A stretch of 22,537 nt of DNA from Oceanococcus sp051252075 (GTDB lineage Bacteria; Pseudomonadota; Gammaproteobacteria; Nevskiales; Oceanococcaceae), in NCBI GenBank assembly GCA_051252075.1, contig JBPOFU010000043.1, positions 1 to 22,537 on the forward strand. The letters are read 5' to 3'. The first letter of the stretch is position 1. Each line of letters starts with the position of its first letter. Shown piece by piece: positions 1-7,890 of the stretch. The position numbers were made by a program, and so were the translations under genes. The notes under the pieces are model-generated. The model did no database searches and had not been told where the DNA came from. It saw only the letters and a list, made by a program, of their open reading frames with translations.

Positions 1-2
1 GC

Positions 3-1142
3 ACTTTCAGCACCGATGACGGTGGCTGGATTTACGTCAGCAATTCAGAAGCGCGCGATTTAACGACGATACGCGACCAAGATCCTAGTGGCGTGTTTCG
101 TGCTGGAATCTCACGTGAGGCCGCGGCCCTGCAAGGCGCGTTGTTCGCGGGTGGCGTCAGTGCTTTACGTTTTGACGCACAAGGCAATTTGGTGGATGCC
201 TATGCCTGCCAACGCGGTTCCACAACCAATTGCTCAGGCGGCGCTACACCCTGGGGCACGTGGATCAACGGCGAAGAGATTTGGGACGGTTACATGTATG
301 AGTGCAGCCCGCTGCGCGATGGCGGCGAAGCGCGCCGCCTAGACCGTTTTGGTCGTAAAGCTCATGAGATGGTGGCGATTGATTCGCAGCGCCGTGCGAT
401 TTATCACACGGAAGATATCGACAGTAGTACCGACCGGTTTTACCGCAACGTATGGACTGCCGCTGATTGGCCTAGCAATGGCCGCCCCGACATGGACGCA
501 GGCAAGTTGCAGGTGTTGTTAGTACCGGACGGCATTGAGGCTGCACGCAGTGGCCCTACGCCCATAGTCTGGAATGATGCGATTGATGATGGCCGCCCTC
601 AGCCCGCGACAGTCGATGAAGTGGAAGCGACCATTTTTGCAGGCAATGAGGGGGTTTGGTACCTCAAGGGTTTCATTTTCTTCTCCACCAAAAGCGACGA
701 CAATATTTGGGTGATTGATGTTGATGGCAACACCATCGAAAGTATCTATGACCCCGCACGCGGCGTACCCGGCTCGCAGGTAGACGAAGCAGAAATGCCC
801 ATGACCGGCGTAGACAACATATTCATGACTGATGATGGAGAAATGTTGGTTGTGGAAGATGGCGGCTTCATGCGCTGCATGGTTTTGCTACCCGATGGCT
901 CGACCATCCCCTTGCTGCGACTTCCTGGCAATGCAGAACTCACCGAAGTCACCGGCGTCGCCATAGGGCCCACGGGTGATCGCCTGTATGTCTCTGGCCA
1001 ACGCAGCTTGCCTTTAGGCCAAGTGCCGATCATCGGCGGTGAACTCGCATCGCCCATCCCCACCCGGGTATCGGGTGTAACGTATGAAATATTGATGCCG
1101 TTTCAGGTCAATGTCAGCCGTCCGCTGGCACAGCCTTTGTAG
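3..1142 (+). CDS. PhoX/DUF839 family phosphatase-like protein, 3' part
   Basis: The frame is open from the first bases of the window to the TAG at 1140-1142, so the N-terminus, including any signal peptide, is missing. About 379 residues are visible. Family-like segments are DDGGWIYVSNSEA at the very start, TPWGTWINGEE (bases 249-281) and, toward the C-terminus, FMTDDGEMLVVEDGG followed by GVAIGPTGDRLYVSGQ. These match the propeller strands of the PhoX/DUF839 family (Ca/Fe-dependent alkaline phosphatases and relatives, usually exported), known from the family rather than proved here. A GTG at 93 is an in-frame internal codon, not a credible start. Phosphatase activity is not certain, because many DUF839 proteins are uncharacterised. 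No partner gene is visible upstream. Confidence 0.75.
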   Translation, partial: TFSTDDGGWIYVSNSEARDLTTIRDQDPSGVFRAGISREAAALQGALFAGGVSALRFDAQGNLVDAYACQRGSTTNCSGGATPWGTWINGEEIWDGYMYECSPLRDGGEARRLDRFGRKAHEMVAIDSQRRAIYHTEDIDSSTDRFYRNVWTAADWPSNGRPDMDAGKLQVLLVPDGIEAARSGPTPIVWNDAIDDGRPQPATVDEVEATIFAGNEGVWYLKGFIFFSTKSDDNIWVIDVDGNTIESIYDPARGVPGSQVDEAEMPMTGVDNIFMTDDGEMLVVEDGGFMRCMVLLPDGSTIPLLRLPGNAELTEVTGVAIGPTGDRLYVSGQRSLPLGQVPIIGGELASPIPTRVSGVTYEILMPFQVNVSRPLAQPL

Positions 1143-1421
1143 TAAACCGGCTGGTGTATGGTGCCGCCTTGCAATTCAATGCTTTTGTTGTGACGGTCGG
1201 CGTGCACGGGTGTATAGCCGTGGCGCCGATGGCATCGCAGTCACTGCAGAATTTTGCACCGGGTCGGCTTTGGTAGTTGCAGACTGGGTATGATCGATGC
1301 TGCTCGAATTCTCCATATTGAGTAACGCGCCAAGTATCCGCTGTTAAGAAATACCCGCTCAATCCTTCGGATTGTTCATAAGGGAGCGGCTTTATCTCGA
1401 AATCCACCCCAGAGAATAGAC

Positions 1422-2189
1422 ATGACTTTCGAAAAATTGGCGTTTGTTGGTAGCCGTAGTGAAGGCTCGAAGGCCGCCATCACGGCGCTGGAAGCAAAGT
1501 ATTCCCATGTCCCTCTTGATGAGGCGGATGTTGTCGTCGCGCTTGGCGGTGATGGCTTCATGCTGGAAGCACTGCACCGCAATATGCAGCGCAATCTACC
1601 GATTTATGGAATGAATCGCGGCACGGTGGGTTTTCTTCTCAACCGCTACAGCGAAGATCAACTGCTGGACCGGCTCAATGGTGCGCAAGAAGTCATCTTG
1701 CATCCTTTGAAGATGACGACACAAACCGATTCAGGCAGCGAGCAAACCGCGCATGCGATCAATGAAGTGTCGCTACTGCGGCAGACGCGCCAGGCTGCCA
1801 ACCTACGTGTGCTGATCGACGGTAAAGAACGAATAGACAAGATGATTTGCGACGGTGCATTACTCGCAACGCCTGCAGGTAGCACCGCCTATAACCTGTC
1901 GGCCCATGGCCCCATCCTGCCGATTGGCAGTGGAGTTCTGGCGCTTACGCCTATCAGTGCGTTTCGGCCACGGCGCTGGCGTGGAGCGGTACTCCCGCAC
2001 GATGCGGAAGTAACCTTTGAAGTGCTGGATTATTACAAACGCCCCGTGTCTGCCGTGGCTGACGCGACCGAGGTTCGCAATGTCGTTGAGGTTCGCGTTG
2101 GGGAAGATACAGATGTATCTCTACGACTGCTGTTCGATGCAGAACACAACCTAGAAGAACGCATTTTGAACGAGCAATTCATCCCCTAA
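1422..2189 (+). CDS. nadK: NAD kinase
   Basis: A 255-residue cytosolic enzyme that phosphorylates NAD to NADP using ATP or polyphosphate. Diagnostic motifs are GGDG at residues 42-45 (bases 1545-1556), preceded by the hydrophobic strand ADVVVAL, then NEVSLLR, and the substrate-binding segment ATPAGSTAYNLSAHGPI. The length fits the short bacterial form. The segment ALTPISAFRPRRWRGAVL resembles NAD kinases I associate with alphaproteobacteria rather than the longer enterobacterial type. The ATG at 1422 has only a weak purine stretch (CAGAGAATA) upstream, but no better start exists close to the GGDG strand. The gene appears to stand alone, 279 bp after the phosphatase-like gene and convergent with the MFS gene. 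Confidence 0.93.
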   Translation: MTFEKLAFVGSRSEGSKAAITALEAKYSHVPLDEADVVVALGGDGFMLEALHRNMQRNLPIYGMNRGTVGFLLNRYSEDQLLDRLNGAQEVILHPLKMTTQTDSGSEQTAHAINEVSLLRQTRQAANLRVLIDGKERIDKMICDGALLATPAGSTAYNLSAHGPILPIGSGVLALTPISAFRPRRWRGAVLPHDAEVTFEVLDYYKRPVSAVADATEVRNVVEVRVGEDTDVSLRLLFDAEHNLEERILNEQFIP

Positions 2190-2196
2190 ATGGAAA

Positions 2197-2210
2197 GCCG
2201 AAAAGTCGGC
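2197..2210. repeat. Small stem-loop after nadK
   Basis: GCCGA and TCGGC form a 5-bp stem with a 4-nt loop just downstream of the nadK stop. It has no following T-run, so it is at most a weak terminator or a 3'-end stabilising hairpin. Confidence 0.25.
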
Positions 2211-2466
2211 CACGCATGGCTTATCGTCAAAAAACGTTTCGCGTCAGCAGGGATTCCATCTCATCAAGGTGTCACCGCGTCAGCGCTTTAGTTTCGGCAT
2301 AATCGAGCGGTTGAAGAGGTATTTGTCGATGAATTTCATGCTTGAGTTGCCTCACCAAATTCAAAAGCGATAAGTTGGCCATTTAAGTCGATCTGGTCGA
2401 AACCGTCAGTTAAGCAATCGTATATTTTGAAAGCGGCTACTTGGCTAATTAGATGCCCTTTTTAGC

Positions 2467-3777
2467 TTAATTCTCGCCCAAGTAATCTTGCTTATAGCTT
2501 TTCGACCCGATCAACATATGCAAGGAAGCCCAGCCCAGGAAAATAACCGAGCTGGCCAATGCATAGCGCAAGGAGTCGGCACCAAAACTCGGGGTCAGGC
2601 TATCGCTCAGTGCACCGATGATGACTGGGCCTAATCCCAAGCCAATCAAATTGGTCACCAGACCCAACAAGGCGATGGCCATGGAACGCTCACTATCGGC
2701 GGTCACGCCGTAAACCGCGGAATACAAGGCGGGTAGCGCCATAAACACCAAGGTGTTGGCGATGACGTACAGCAATAAGCACAGCTTGTAGTCAGCGGCG
2801 AGCAAAGCGGCAGCCATGATCGGGGTGGCGATGAGGCAGGAAAGCCCAGGTAGCCGTAGCTTCCAAGCCACGTCCCGTTTGGCTAAGCGGTCAACGATAA
2901 AGCCAGCCAATATCGTGCCGACTATGGTGGAAATGAGCGCCGCGATGCCGTAGCTGCGGGTCGCAATGTTGACCTCGAGTTCAAAGCTGCGTTGGAAAAA
3001 AGGAATGGCGAATGAAGGCATGCCCAAGGTGAAAAATGAGATCGTGGCGAAGGTGAGCAACAGCTGAAAATAAGTTTTGGTCGCGACCAGGTTTTTGATA
3101 ACCAGTCGAGAGCTGGCATCGAATACTTCGGACGGTTTCGGCACACGGGTTTTCTCACGCGGTTCGCGCAAGCTGAAATGCACAATCACCGCCAAGACCA
3201 AACCCGGTATTCCCACCACCATTAATGTGGTGCGCCAATCGGTGGCTTTGAGCACTTCACCACCAACGATAACGCCGGCGAAACTGCCAAGTAGCGCAGC
3301 AAAAGACAATAGGCTCGCGACCTTGCCATGCTTGCCGGGTGGGTAATAGTTCGAAGCCAGAGAATGGGTTGGCGGTACCGCACCGGCTTCACCGATGCCC
3401 ACACCAATGCGGGTTAAAAACAACGTGGCGAAATTTTGTGCCAAGCCACCTAAGGCTGTCATGGCGCTCCAAATGGCGAGTGATACAGACACCACAGTGC
3501 GCCGGTTGCCGACATCCGCCCAACGCGCCAAGGGAATGCCCATCAAGGCATAAAAGACAGCAAACGCCGGGCCGGTTAACAGGCCTAAATGCAGATCACT
3601 CAAGCCAAACTCATGTTTGATCGGATCCAGCACCACGCCAAAAATGCCGCGATCGACATAGGCGATGACCAGCACCACGAAGATCAGGCTCATGCAGTAG
3701 GCGCGATACCAACCACTGGGATTATCCATTTTTCCAAATGGCTGGGGTTGTTTGGCTGGTTCCGAATGAGATGTCAT
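2467..3777 (-). CDS. MFS transporter, spinster-like
   Basis: A 436-residue inner-membrane protein with about twelve hydrophobic segments, the first around residues 30-50 (LIFVVLVIAYVDRGIFGVVL). The loop between helices 2 and 3 carries ARWADVGNRR (about residues 84-93), a variant of MFS motif A. A second family-like stretch is TRIGVGIGEAGAVPP in helix 4. These, with the VDRG sequence in helix 1, resemble the spinster/hexuronate-like MFS proteins common near lipid or aromatic catabolic genes in proteobacteria. The substrate cannot be told. I chose the ATG at 3775-3777; a TTG at 3828 in the same frame would add 17 residues. Neither start has a clear Shine-Dalgarno sequence. The gene is divergent from the hydrolase at 3973, with a 195-bp shared upstream region. 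Confidence 0.85.
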   Translation of the reverse strand: MTSHSEPAKQPQPFGKMDNPSGWYRAYCMSLIFVVLVIAYVDRGIFGVVLDPIKHEFGLSDLHLGLLTGPAFAVFYALMGIPLARWADVGNRRTVVSVSLAIWSAMTALGGLAQNFATLFLTRIGVGIGEAGAVPPTHSLASNYYPPGKHGKVASLLSFAALLGSFAGVIVGGEVLKATDWRTTLMVVGIPGLVLAVIVHFSLREPREKTRVPKPSEVFDASSRLVIKNLVATKTYFQLLLTFATISFFTLGMPSFAIPFFQRSFELEVNIATRSYGIAALISTIVGTILAGFIVDRLAKRDVAWKLRLPGLSCLIATPIMAAALLAADYKLCLLLYVIANTLVFMALPALYSAVYGVTADSERSMAIALLGLVTNLIGLGLGPVIIGALSDSLTPSFGADSLRYALASSVIFLGWASLHMLIGSKSYKQDYLGEN

Positions 3778-3972
3778 AGGCGTTTTGTATTGCTTCAGGT
3801 TGAAAGGTAGGTCGCTCGATCGAGCCAATCGTAACTTGCTATGCGCACATTCGCACGACGCTTATCTACGGTGAATGACATCAGCACGTCAGGCTTCGTA
3901 AGCGCTTGCGTTCTTTTGTTCAGCCATGTCCAAAACAGTTCCGCGCTATTCTTACGGCTAGGAGAAAATTAA

Positions 3973-5670
3973 ATGATTCGTGCCACTACGATTATCGTCG
4001 CCGCTACAATTTTGGCGGCTTGCAGCAGCGCGCAAGATGCGCGCGCACCGAACCAACCCATTACGGGGCCGCAGTCCGGCGAGACACGACCTGGGCTGGC
4101 CTATCGTGTCGCTATACCTGCAGCGGATCCCAGCTTCGACATAGTCTTTCAAATTTTAGAACCGCAAGAATTCAGCGGCGACAAAAGCTACCCGCTACTC
4201 ATCCACAGCCACGGCTTTGGCAATGCACGGGCGCAAAGCCATGACTTCAGCGAAGAAGTGGGCAACTTAGACCGGCTGACGGCCAATGGCTACGGCGCAC
4301 TGAGTATTGATATGCGTGCCCACGGCGAGAGCGGCGGAAAAATCAGAGTGCACGACCCGGAAGCTGAGATCCAAGATGTATTGCTCATTTTGGACTGGGC
4401 GGAAACCAATCTGCCTTGGGTCACCACGCGCTTTGATGCCCAAGCCGGTGAAGTGAATCAGTTAATTGGCACCTTGGGTGCGAGTTACGGCGGGCAGTGG
4501 CAGTTGTTGACGCATGTGCTCGATCCGAAAAAGCGCATCGATGCCATGGTCCCCTCCAACACTTGGAGCGATCTGTCTGATTCACTCAACACCAATGGCG
4601 TACTGAAATCAGGCTGGGTGGGGCTACTCTTTGGTGGCGGCAACAACGCAGGCGATCGGGACAATAACTTTGATCCCTATGTCACCGAACTCTTAGCCAC
4701 CAGCGCTGCGCTTAATCAAATGCCACAAGAAGGCATTGATTTCTTGCGTTATCACAGCTTTGACTACTACTGCGACATGGGCCCAACGATCACGACCAAT
4801 GGCGGCCCCGGCACCACAGCGGCATTCCCACCTGTGCCGCCTTTAGGTATTCCTGCCTTGTTCAGCCAAGGCATGCGTGACAGCTTGTTTACCTTTAATG
4901 ACGCTTTGAATAACTTGCGTTGCTTACGCCAAGTGGGCAGCCCTGATGTGCGCTTGATGACCTACCAAAGTGGCCACAACACCATTTTTCCCGGCCCTGG
5001 TGTGATTTTTCAAAGCCCGCAACCCAGCGCCAGCGACCGCAACTGTGCAGAGCTCACATTGGATGACGCGACACATGCGTTTTTTGATGAACACTTGTTG
5101 GGCATGGCGGGCCGACTCGATGCCGTGATGGGGCCAGCCAACGACATTTGCTTGTCATTGGATGTGAACAAGGGCGTAGTCGTCGACCTCGACGAATTAC
5201 TCATAGGCGGAACGGCATTTAATTTTCCTGCTACTACGGTTGTCGCAGGTGTAATCGCCCCCGTAACCGTGGCGACCGACGTTTACACAGCGCCCGAAGG
5301 TGGTGCGGTTGTAGCCGGCATTCCTACCGCTAATATCAACGTAACAACAAGCAGCGGCTTAGCTGCCGATACCATCGTGTTCATCGGCATAGGACACCAA
5401 CGCGATAGCGGCAACGGCCAAGGCGTATGGGACACGCTGGAAGATTTCGTGATGCCGTTACGCGGAACTGGCGAACATGTTGTTGAGCTCTCCGCAGTCG
5501 CGGAACACTTGCAGCCCGGCGATCAGATTGCGGTCAATTTGCATGGCAGCTTCAGCACCCATGCGGCTTCATTCAGTCGTGATCCGGCTGCCGCTATCGC
5601 TTTGGTATCGGGAACCGTCAATATTCCTATCCTGCCGACGGGCACCGAGATTTTGAGCAAGGCTCCTTAG
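3973..5670 (+). CDS. Lipoprotein alpha/beta hydrolase, CocE/peptidase S15-like
   Basis: A 565-residue protein with a type II signal peptide: hydrophobic residues 4-16 end in the lipobox L14-A15-A16-C17, so it is probably a membrane-anchored periplasmic lipoprotein. The hydrolase core runs from about residue 45 to 385. HSHGFGNARA (78-87) looks like the oxyanion-hole strand, G169-A-S171-Y-G173 is the nucleophile elbow, and D303 and H335 (QSGHN) are suitably placed to complete the triad. Residues from about 400 to the end are beta-rich and could be the galactose-binding-like C-terminal domain of X-Pro dipeptidyl-peptidase/CocE enzymes, which would make it an esterase or peptidase. The substrate is unknown. 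An AGGAG at 3960-3964, eight bases before the ATG, fixes the start. It is convergent with the TIR gene, 75 bp apart. Confidence 0.8.
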   Translation: MIRATTIIVAATILAACSSAQDARAPNQPITGPQSGETRPGLAYRVAIPAADPSFDIVFQILEPQEFSGDKSYPLLIHSHGFGNARAQSHDFSEEVGNLDRLTANGYGALSIDMRAHGESGGKIRVHDPEAEIQDVLLILDWAETNLPWVTTRFDAQAGEVNQLIGTLGASYGGQWQLLTHVLDPKKRIDAMVPSNTWSDLSDSLNTNGVLKSGWVGLLFGGGNNAGDRDNNFDPYVTELLATSAALNQMPQEGIDFLRYHSFDYYCDMGPTITTNGGPGTTAAFPPVPPLGIPALFSQGMRDSLFTFNDALNNLRCLRQVGSPDVRLMTYQSGHNTIFPGPGVIFQSPQPSASDRNCAELTLDDATHAFFDEHLLGMAGRLDAVMGPANDICLSLDVNKGVVVDLDELLIGGTAFNFPATTVVAGVIAPVTVATDVYTAPEGGAVVAGIPTANINVTTSSGLAADTIVFIGIGHQRDSGNGQGVWDTLEDFVMPLRGTGEHVVELSAVAEHLQPGDQIAVNLHGSFSTHAASFSRDPAAAIALVSGTVNIPILPTGTEILSKAP

Positions 5671-5745
5671 GCCATCATATTCCGGATAATGCTAAGAGCT
5701 AATGATCGTCAATCGATAATTTCAGTCGGCCTCTGGAACAGCAAG

Positions 5746-7890
5746 CTACTGGCGCAGCTGTTCAGTCAGCCCCAGCACGTAAGCAGCGACCGCCTGCTGT
5801 GGCCCTAGGGCCGCCTCGATCAAGGCCAGTCCTTCGTCCTGCAGCGCTTGCCCTGCGGCGCGTTCTCCCGAAACCATCATGATACCGCCGAGCAAAGCGC
5901 GTGCCCTACCTAGGGTATAGCTGCTCTGCCCATGGATCGCAGCATAAATTTCGGCACTTTCCTGAATATCCCGACGGGCGGCCACGAGGTTGCCACGCTC
6001 TAGTTGCGCCAAGCCGCGCAACCATAAAGATTCGGCGGCCATAGGCAAACCTTGACGACCAGCATCCCGCATCATCTGAATCTCTTGATCCAATTGCATT
6101 GGGGTGCTGTCATCCCAAGCTGAGGCCAGAAGCAACAGCAGGCGGCAACGCGCCACCCGTGGATTTTGATCACCGAACACTTCCCCACCCAGCGGGCAGG
6201 CCTTGGCCAATGCCGTGCGTGCCGGCTCATGCCGACCGCGCTGTAGATCGAGCGTAGCAAGATGGACCTGACTGGCCCAGGTTAAGGGTGAGCGCTGTCC
6301 GACGTATTGCAGCGCCAATTCCAAGGCACGTACAGCCAACTCATCGGCCTTTTCAAATTGCAGCAACTCGAGCAGGACCCGAGAATAACCGATGGTCATC
6401 GCGGCGGTGGATGCCGATTCCGGCTGCGCATCTTGCGCCAAGCTCAGTACCTTTTCATAGTATTCCTCCGCCTGTCGCAGCCGACCCATGCGAAATTCCA
6501 TTCCCGCTAAATTGCCTAACAAGGTCAAAGCGTTAGGGGTACTCTCAGAGCCGCTTGCCTCAAAAGCCTGCCACGCACGCGTGGTGATCTTGCGGGCGTC
6601 TTCTAAGCGCCCTGCGTAGAGGTAAGCGACGCCCAGGTTCCCCATCAATACTGCGCTTTGTCTGTCCTCCTCCCCTGACAGCGCAAGACGCTTGGGAAGC
6701 GTCGGTTCGAGTACGGCAATTGCACCATCCACATCGCCTTGGGCTCTGAGCAATTGTGCCTTCACCATCTCAGCCTGCAATAGATCGTCCGCATAGCGCT
6801 CAGGCTGCTTGGACCAGACCGCAAGCGCTGTATCCAGTGCGAACTTGGCTAGGTCATAGTCACCCGACCGGACCCGGACTTGTGCCAGATCATAGGCTGC
6901 TGCTGCCACTGACTCCGGGGCTGCCTGGGGCAGCGTGAGGACTCGCGCGAGCAACTTTTCTGCGCTGGTGTAATCGTCCATATAAAAATACAAAGTACCG
7001 ATCTGCTGCTGGACCCGCGCGGCGGTTTCCGGATCGTCCGCAAACTCGCTGTTTATGCGTTCAATGCTGGCAGCAAGAATGTCCTGAGCCGTCACCGAGG
7101 CTCCCTGACCGCGCTCTCCGGCGGTGCGAAACATCTGGATGAAGACTTCCTCCATAACCCGCGCCTGTTCCAGCCTACGCTCTGCATCCAAGCGCGCATC
7201 TTCGGCCTGAACCTGAGCCACACGGGCCGCGTCCCGGGCTTCAAATGCGAAATAGGCCAAGCCAAGCATCACCGTAGCCAAGCCAAGAGAAGCTATGGCG
7301 AGGACACGTAAACGCCGATTTCTAGCCAGCAATTGGCGTTGCTTCAATTCGTCGAAACCGACGCCCAGCACACCGGCAATCAGTTTGAGAAATCCGTCTC
7401 GCCGACCGTCGCCCTGTGGTCTGAGGTCGGCAGCGATGGGCTCGGTCTGTGTGTCACCCAGTTGCCCGTCAGCACCGACCCCGTGACGCAACGCCGGACC
7501 GAAACAATCATTCTCTGCATCACCAGGCTCGCCATCAACAATCAGGCAGAACACCTGCTCAGCACGGTCCAGACTCTTGAAATAGCGAATCTCTTCGTTG
7601 ACCCAGGGCGAGCGAGCCGAGGACGGCGAGCACAGCACAATCAGGTTTCGAGAACGATTGAGTGCCCGCTGAATCTCGCTGCCGAGCTCAGCTGCACTGG
7701 CCAGTTCGTCGCGGTCCCGAAAAATCGGCACCAGCCGTTCCGGCAAAGGCGTTCCTTCGTCCCGCCCTCTAATTAATCGGCGAGGAATCCTAAAACGCTC
7801 CAGTGAGCGGTGCAGCCAGCGCGCCAGAGCTTCATCTTTGCGGCTGTAACTTATGAATGCCCAATACTGAAGCTCTCTCTTGTCCGTCAT
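5746..7890 (-). CDS. TIR domain - transmembrane - TPR protein
   Basis: A 714-residue protein. A TIR domain covers about residues 8-120: it opens with YWAFISYSRKDE (9-20) and has the W96-V-N-E99-E100 segment, where TIR NADases carry their catalytic glutamate. After a linker, a single membrane helix spans about 194-216, followed by a charged, probably coiled-coil stretch to about 250. Roughly eight TPR-like helical repeats fill 270-700. In bacteria TIR domains often cleave NAD+ or make signalling nucleotides, and TPRs bind partners. NADase or death-effector activity here is inference. The ATG at 7888-7890 overlaps the TGA of the cyclase gene (ATGA), implying translational coupling. A start 9 codons upstream at 7917 is possible but less convincing. 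No cyclic-nucleotide-binding fold is visible. Confidence 0.85.
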   Translation of the reverse strand: MTDKRELQYWAFISYSRKDEALARWLHRSLERFRIPRRLIRGRDEGTPLPERLVPIFRDRDELASAAELGSEIQRALNRSRNLIVLCSPSSARSPWVNEEIRYFKSLDRAEQVFCLIVDGEPGDAENDCFGPALRHGVGADGQLGDTQTEPIAADLRPQGDGRRDGFLKLIAGVLGVGFDELKQRQLLARNRRLRVLAIASLGLATVMLGLAYFAFEARDAARVAQVQAEDARLDAERRLEQARVMEEVFIQMFRTAGERGQGASVTAQDILAASIERINSEFADDPETAARVQQQIGTLYFYMDDYTSAEKLLARVLTLPQAAPESVAAAAYDLAQVRVRSGDYDLAKFALDTALAVWSKQPERYADDLLQAEMVKAQLLRAQGDVDGAIAVLEPTLPKRLALSGEEDRQSAVLMGNLGVAYLYAGRLEDARKITTRAWQAFEASGSESTPNALTLLGNLAGMEFRMGRLRQAEEYYEKVLSLAQDAQPESASTAAMTIGYSRVLLELLQFEKADELAVRALELALQYVGQRSPLTWASQVHLATLDLQRGRHEPARTALAKACPLGGEVFGDQNPRVARCRLLLLLASAWDDSTPMQLDQEIQMMRDAGRQGLPMAAESLWLRGLAQLERGNLVAARRDIQESAEIYAAIHGQSSYTLGRARALLGGIMMVSGERAAGQALQDEGLALIEAALGPQQAVAAYVLGLTEQLRQ

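Noticed and set aside
1114..1407. Leftward 97-residue open frame with several cysteines between the PhoX-like gene and nadK
   Set aside because: It overlaps the end of the phosphatase-like gene, has no recognisable motif and no ribosome-binding site.
2280..2339. Leftward 19-residue frame with a GAGG-like sequence upstream, in the nadK-MFS gap
   Set aside because: Too short to judge, with no homologue I know and spacing that is not convincing.
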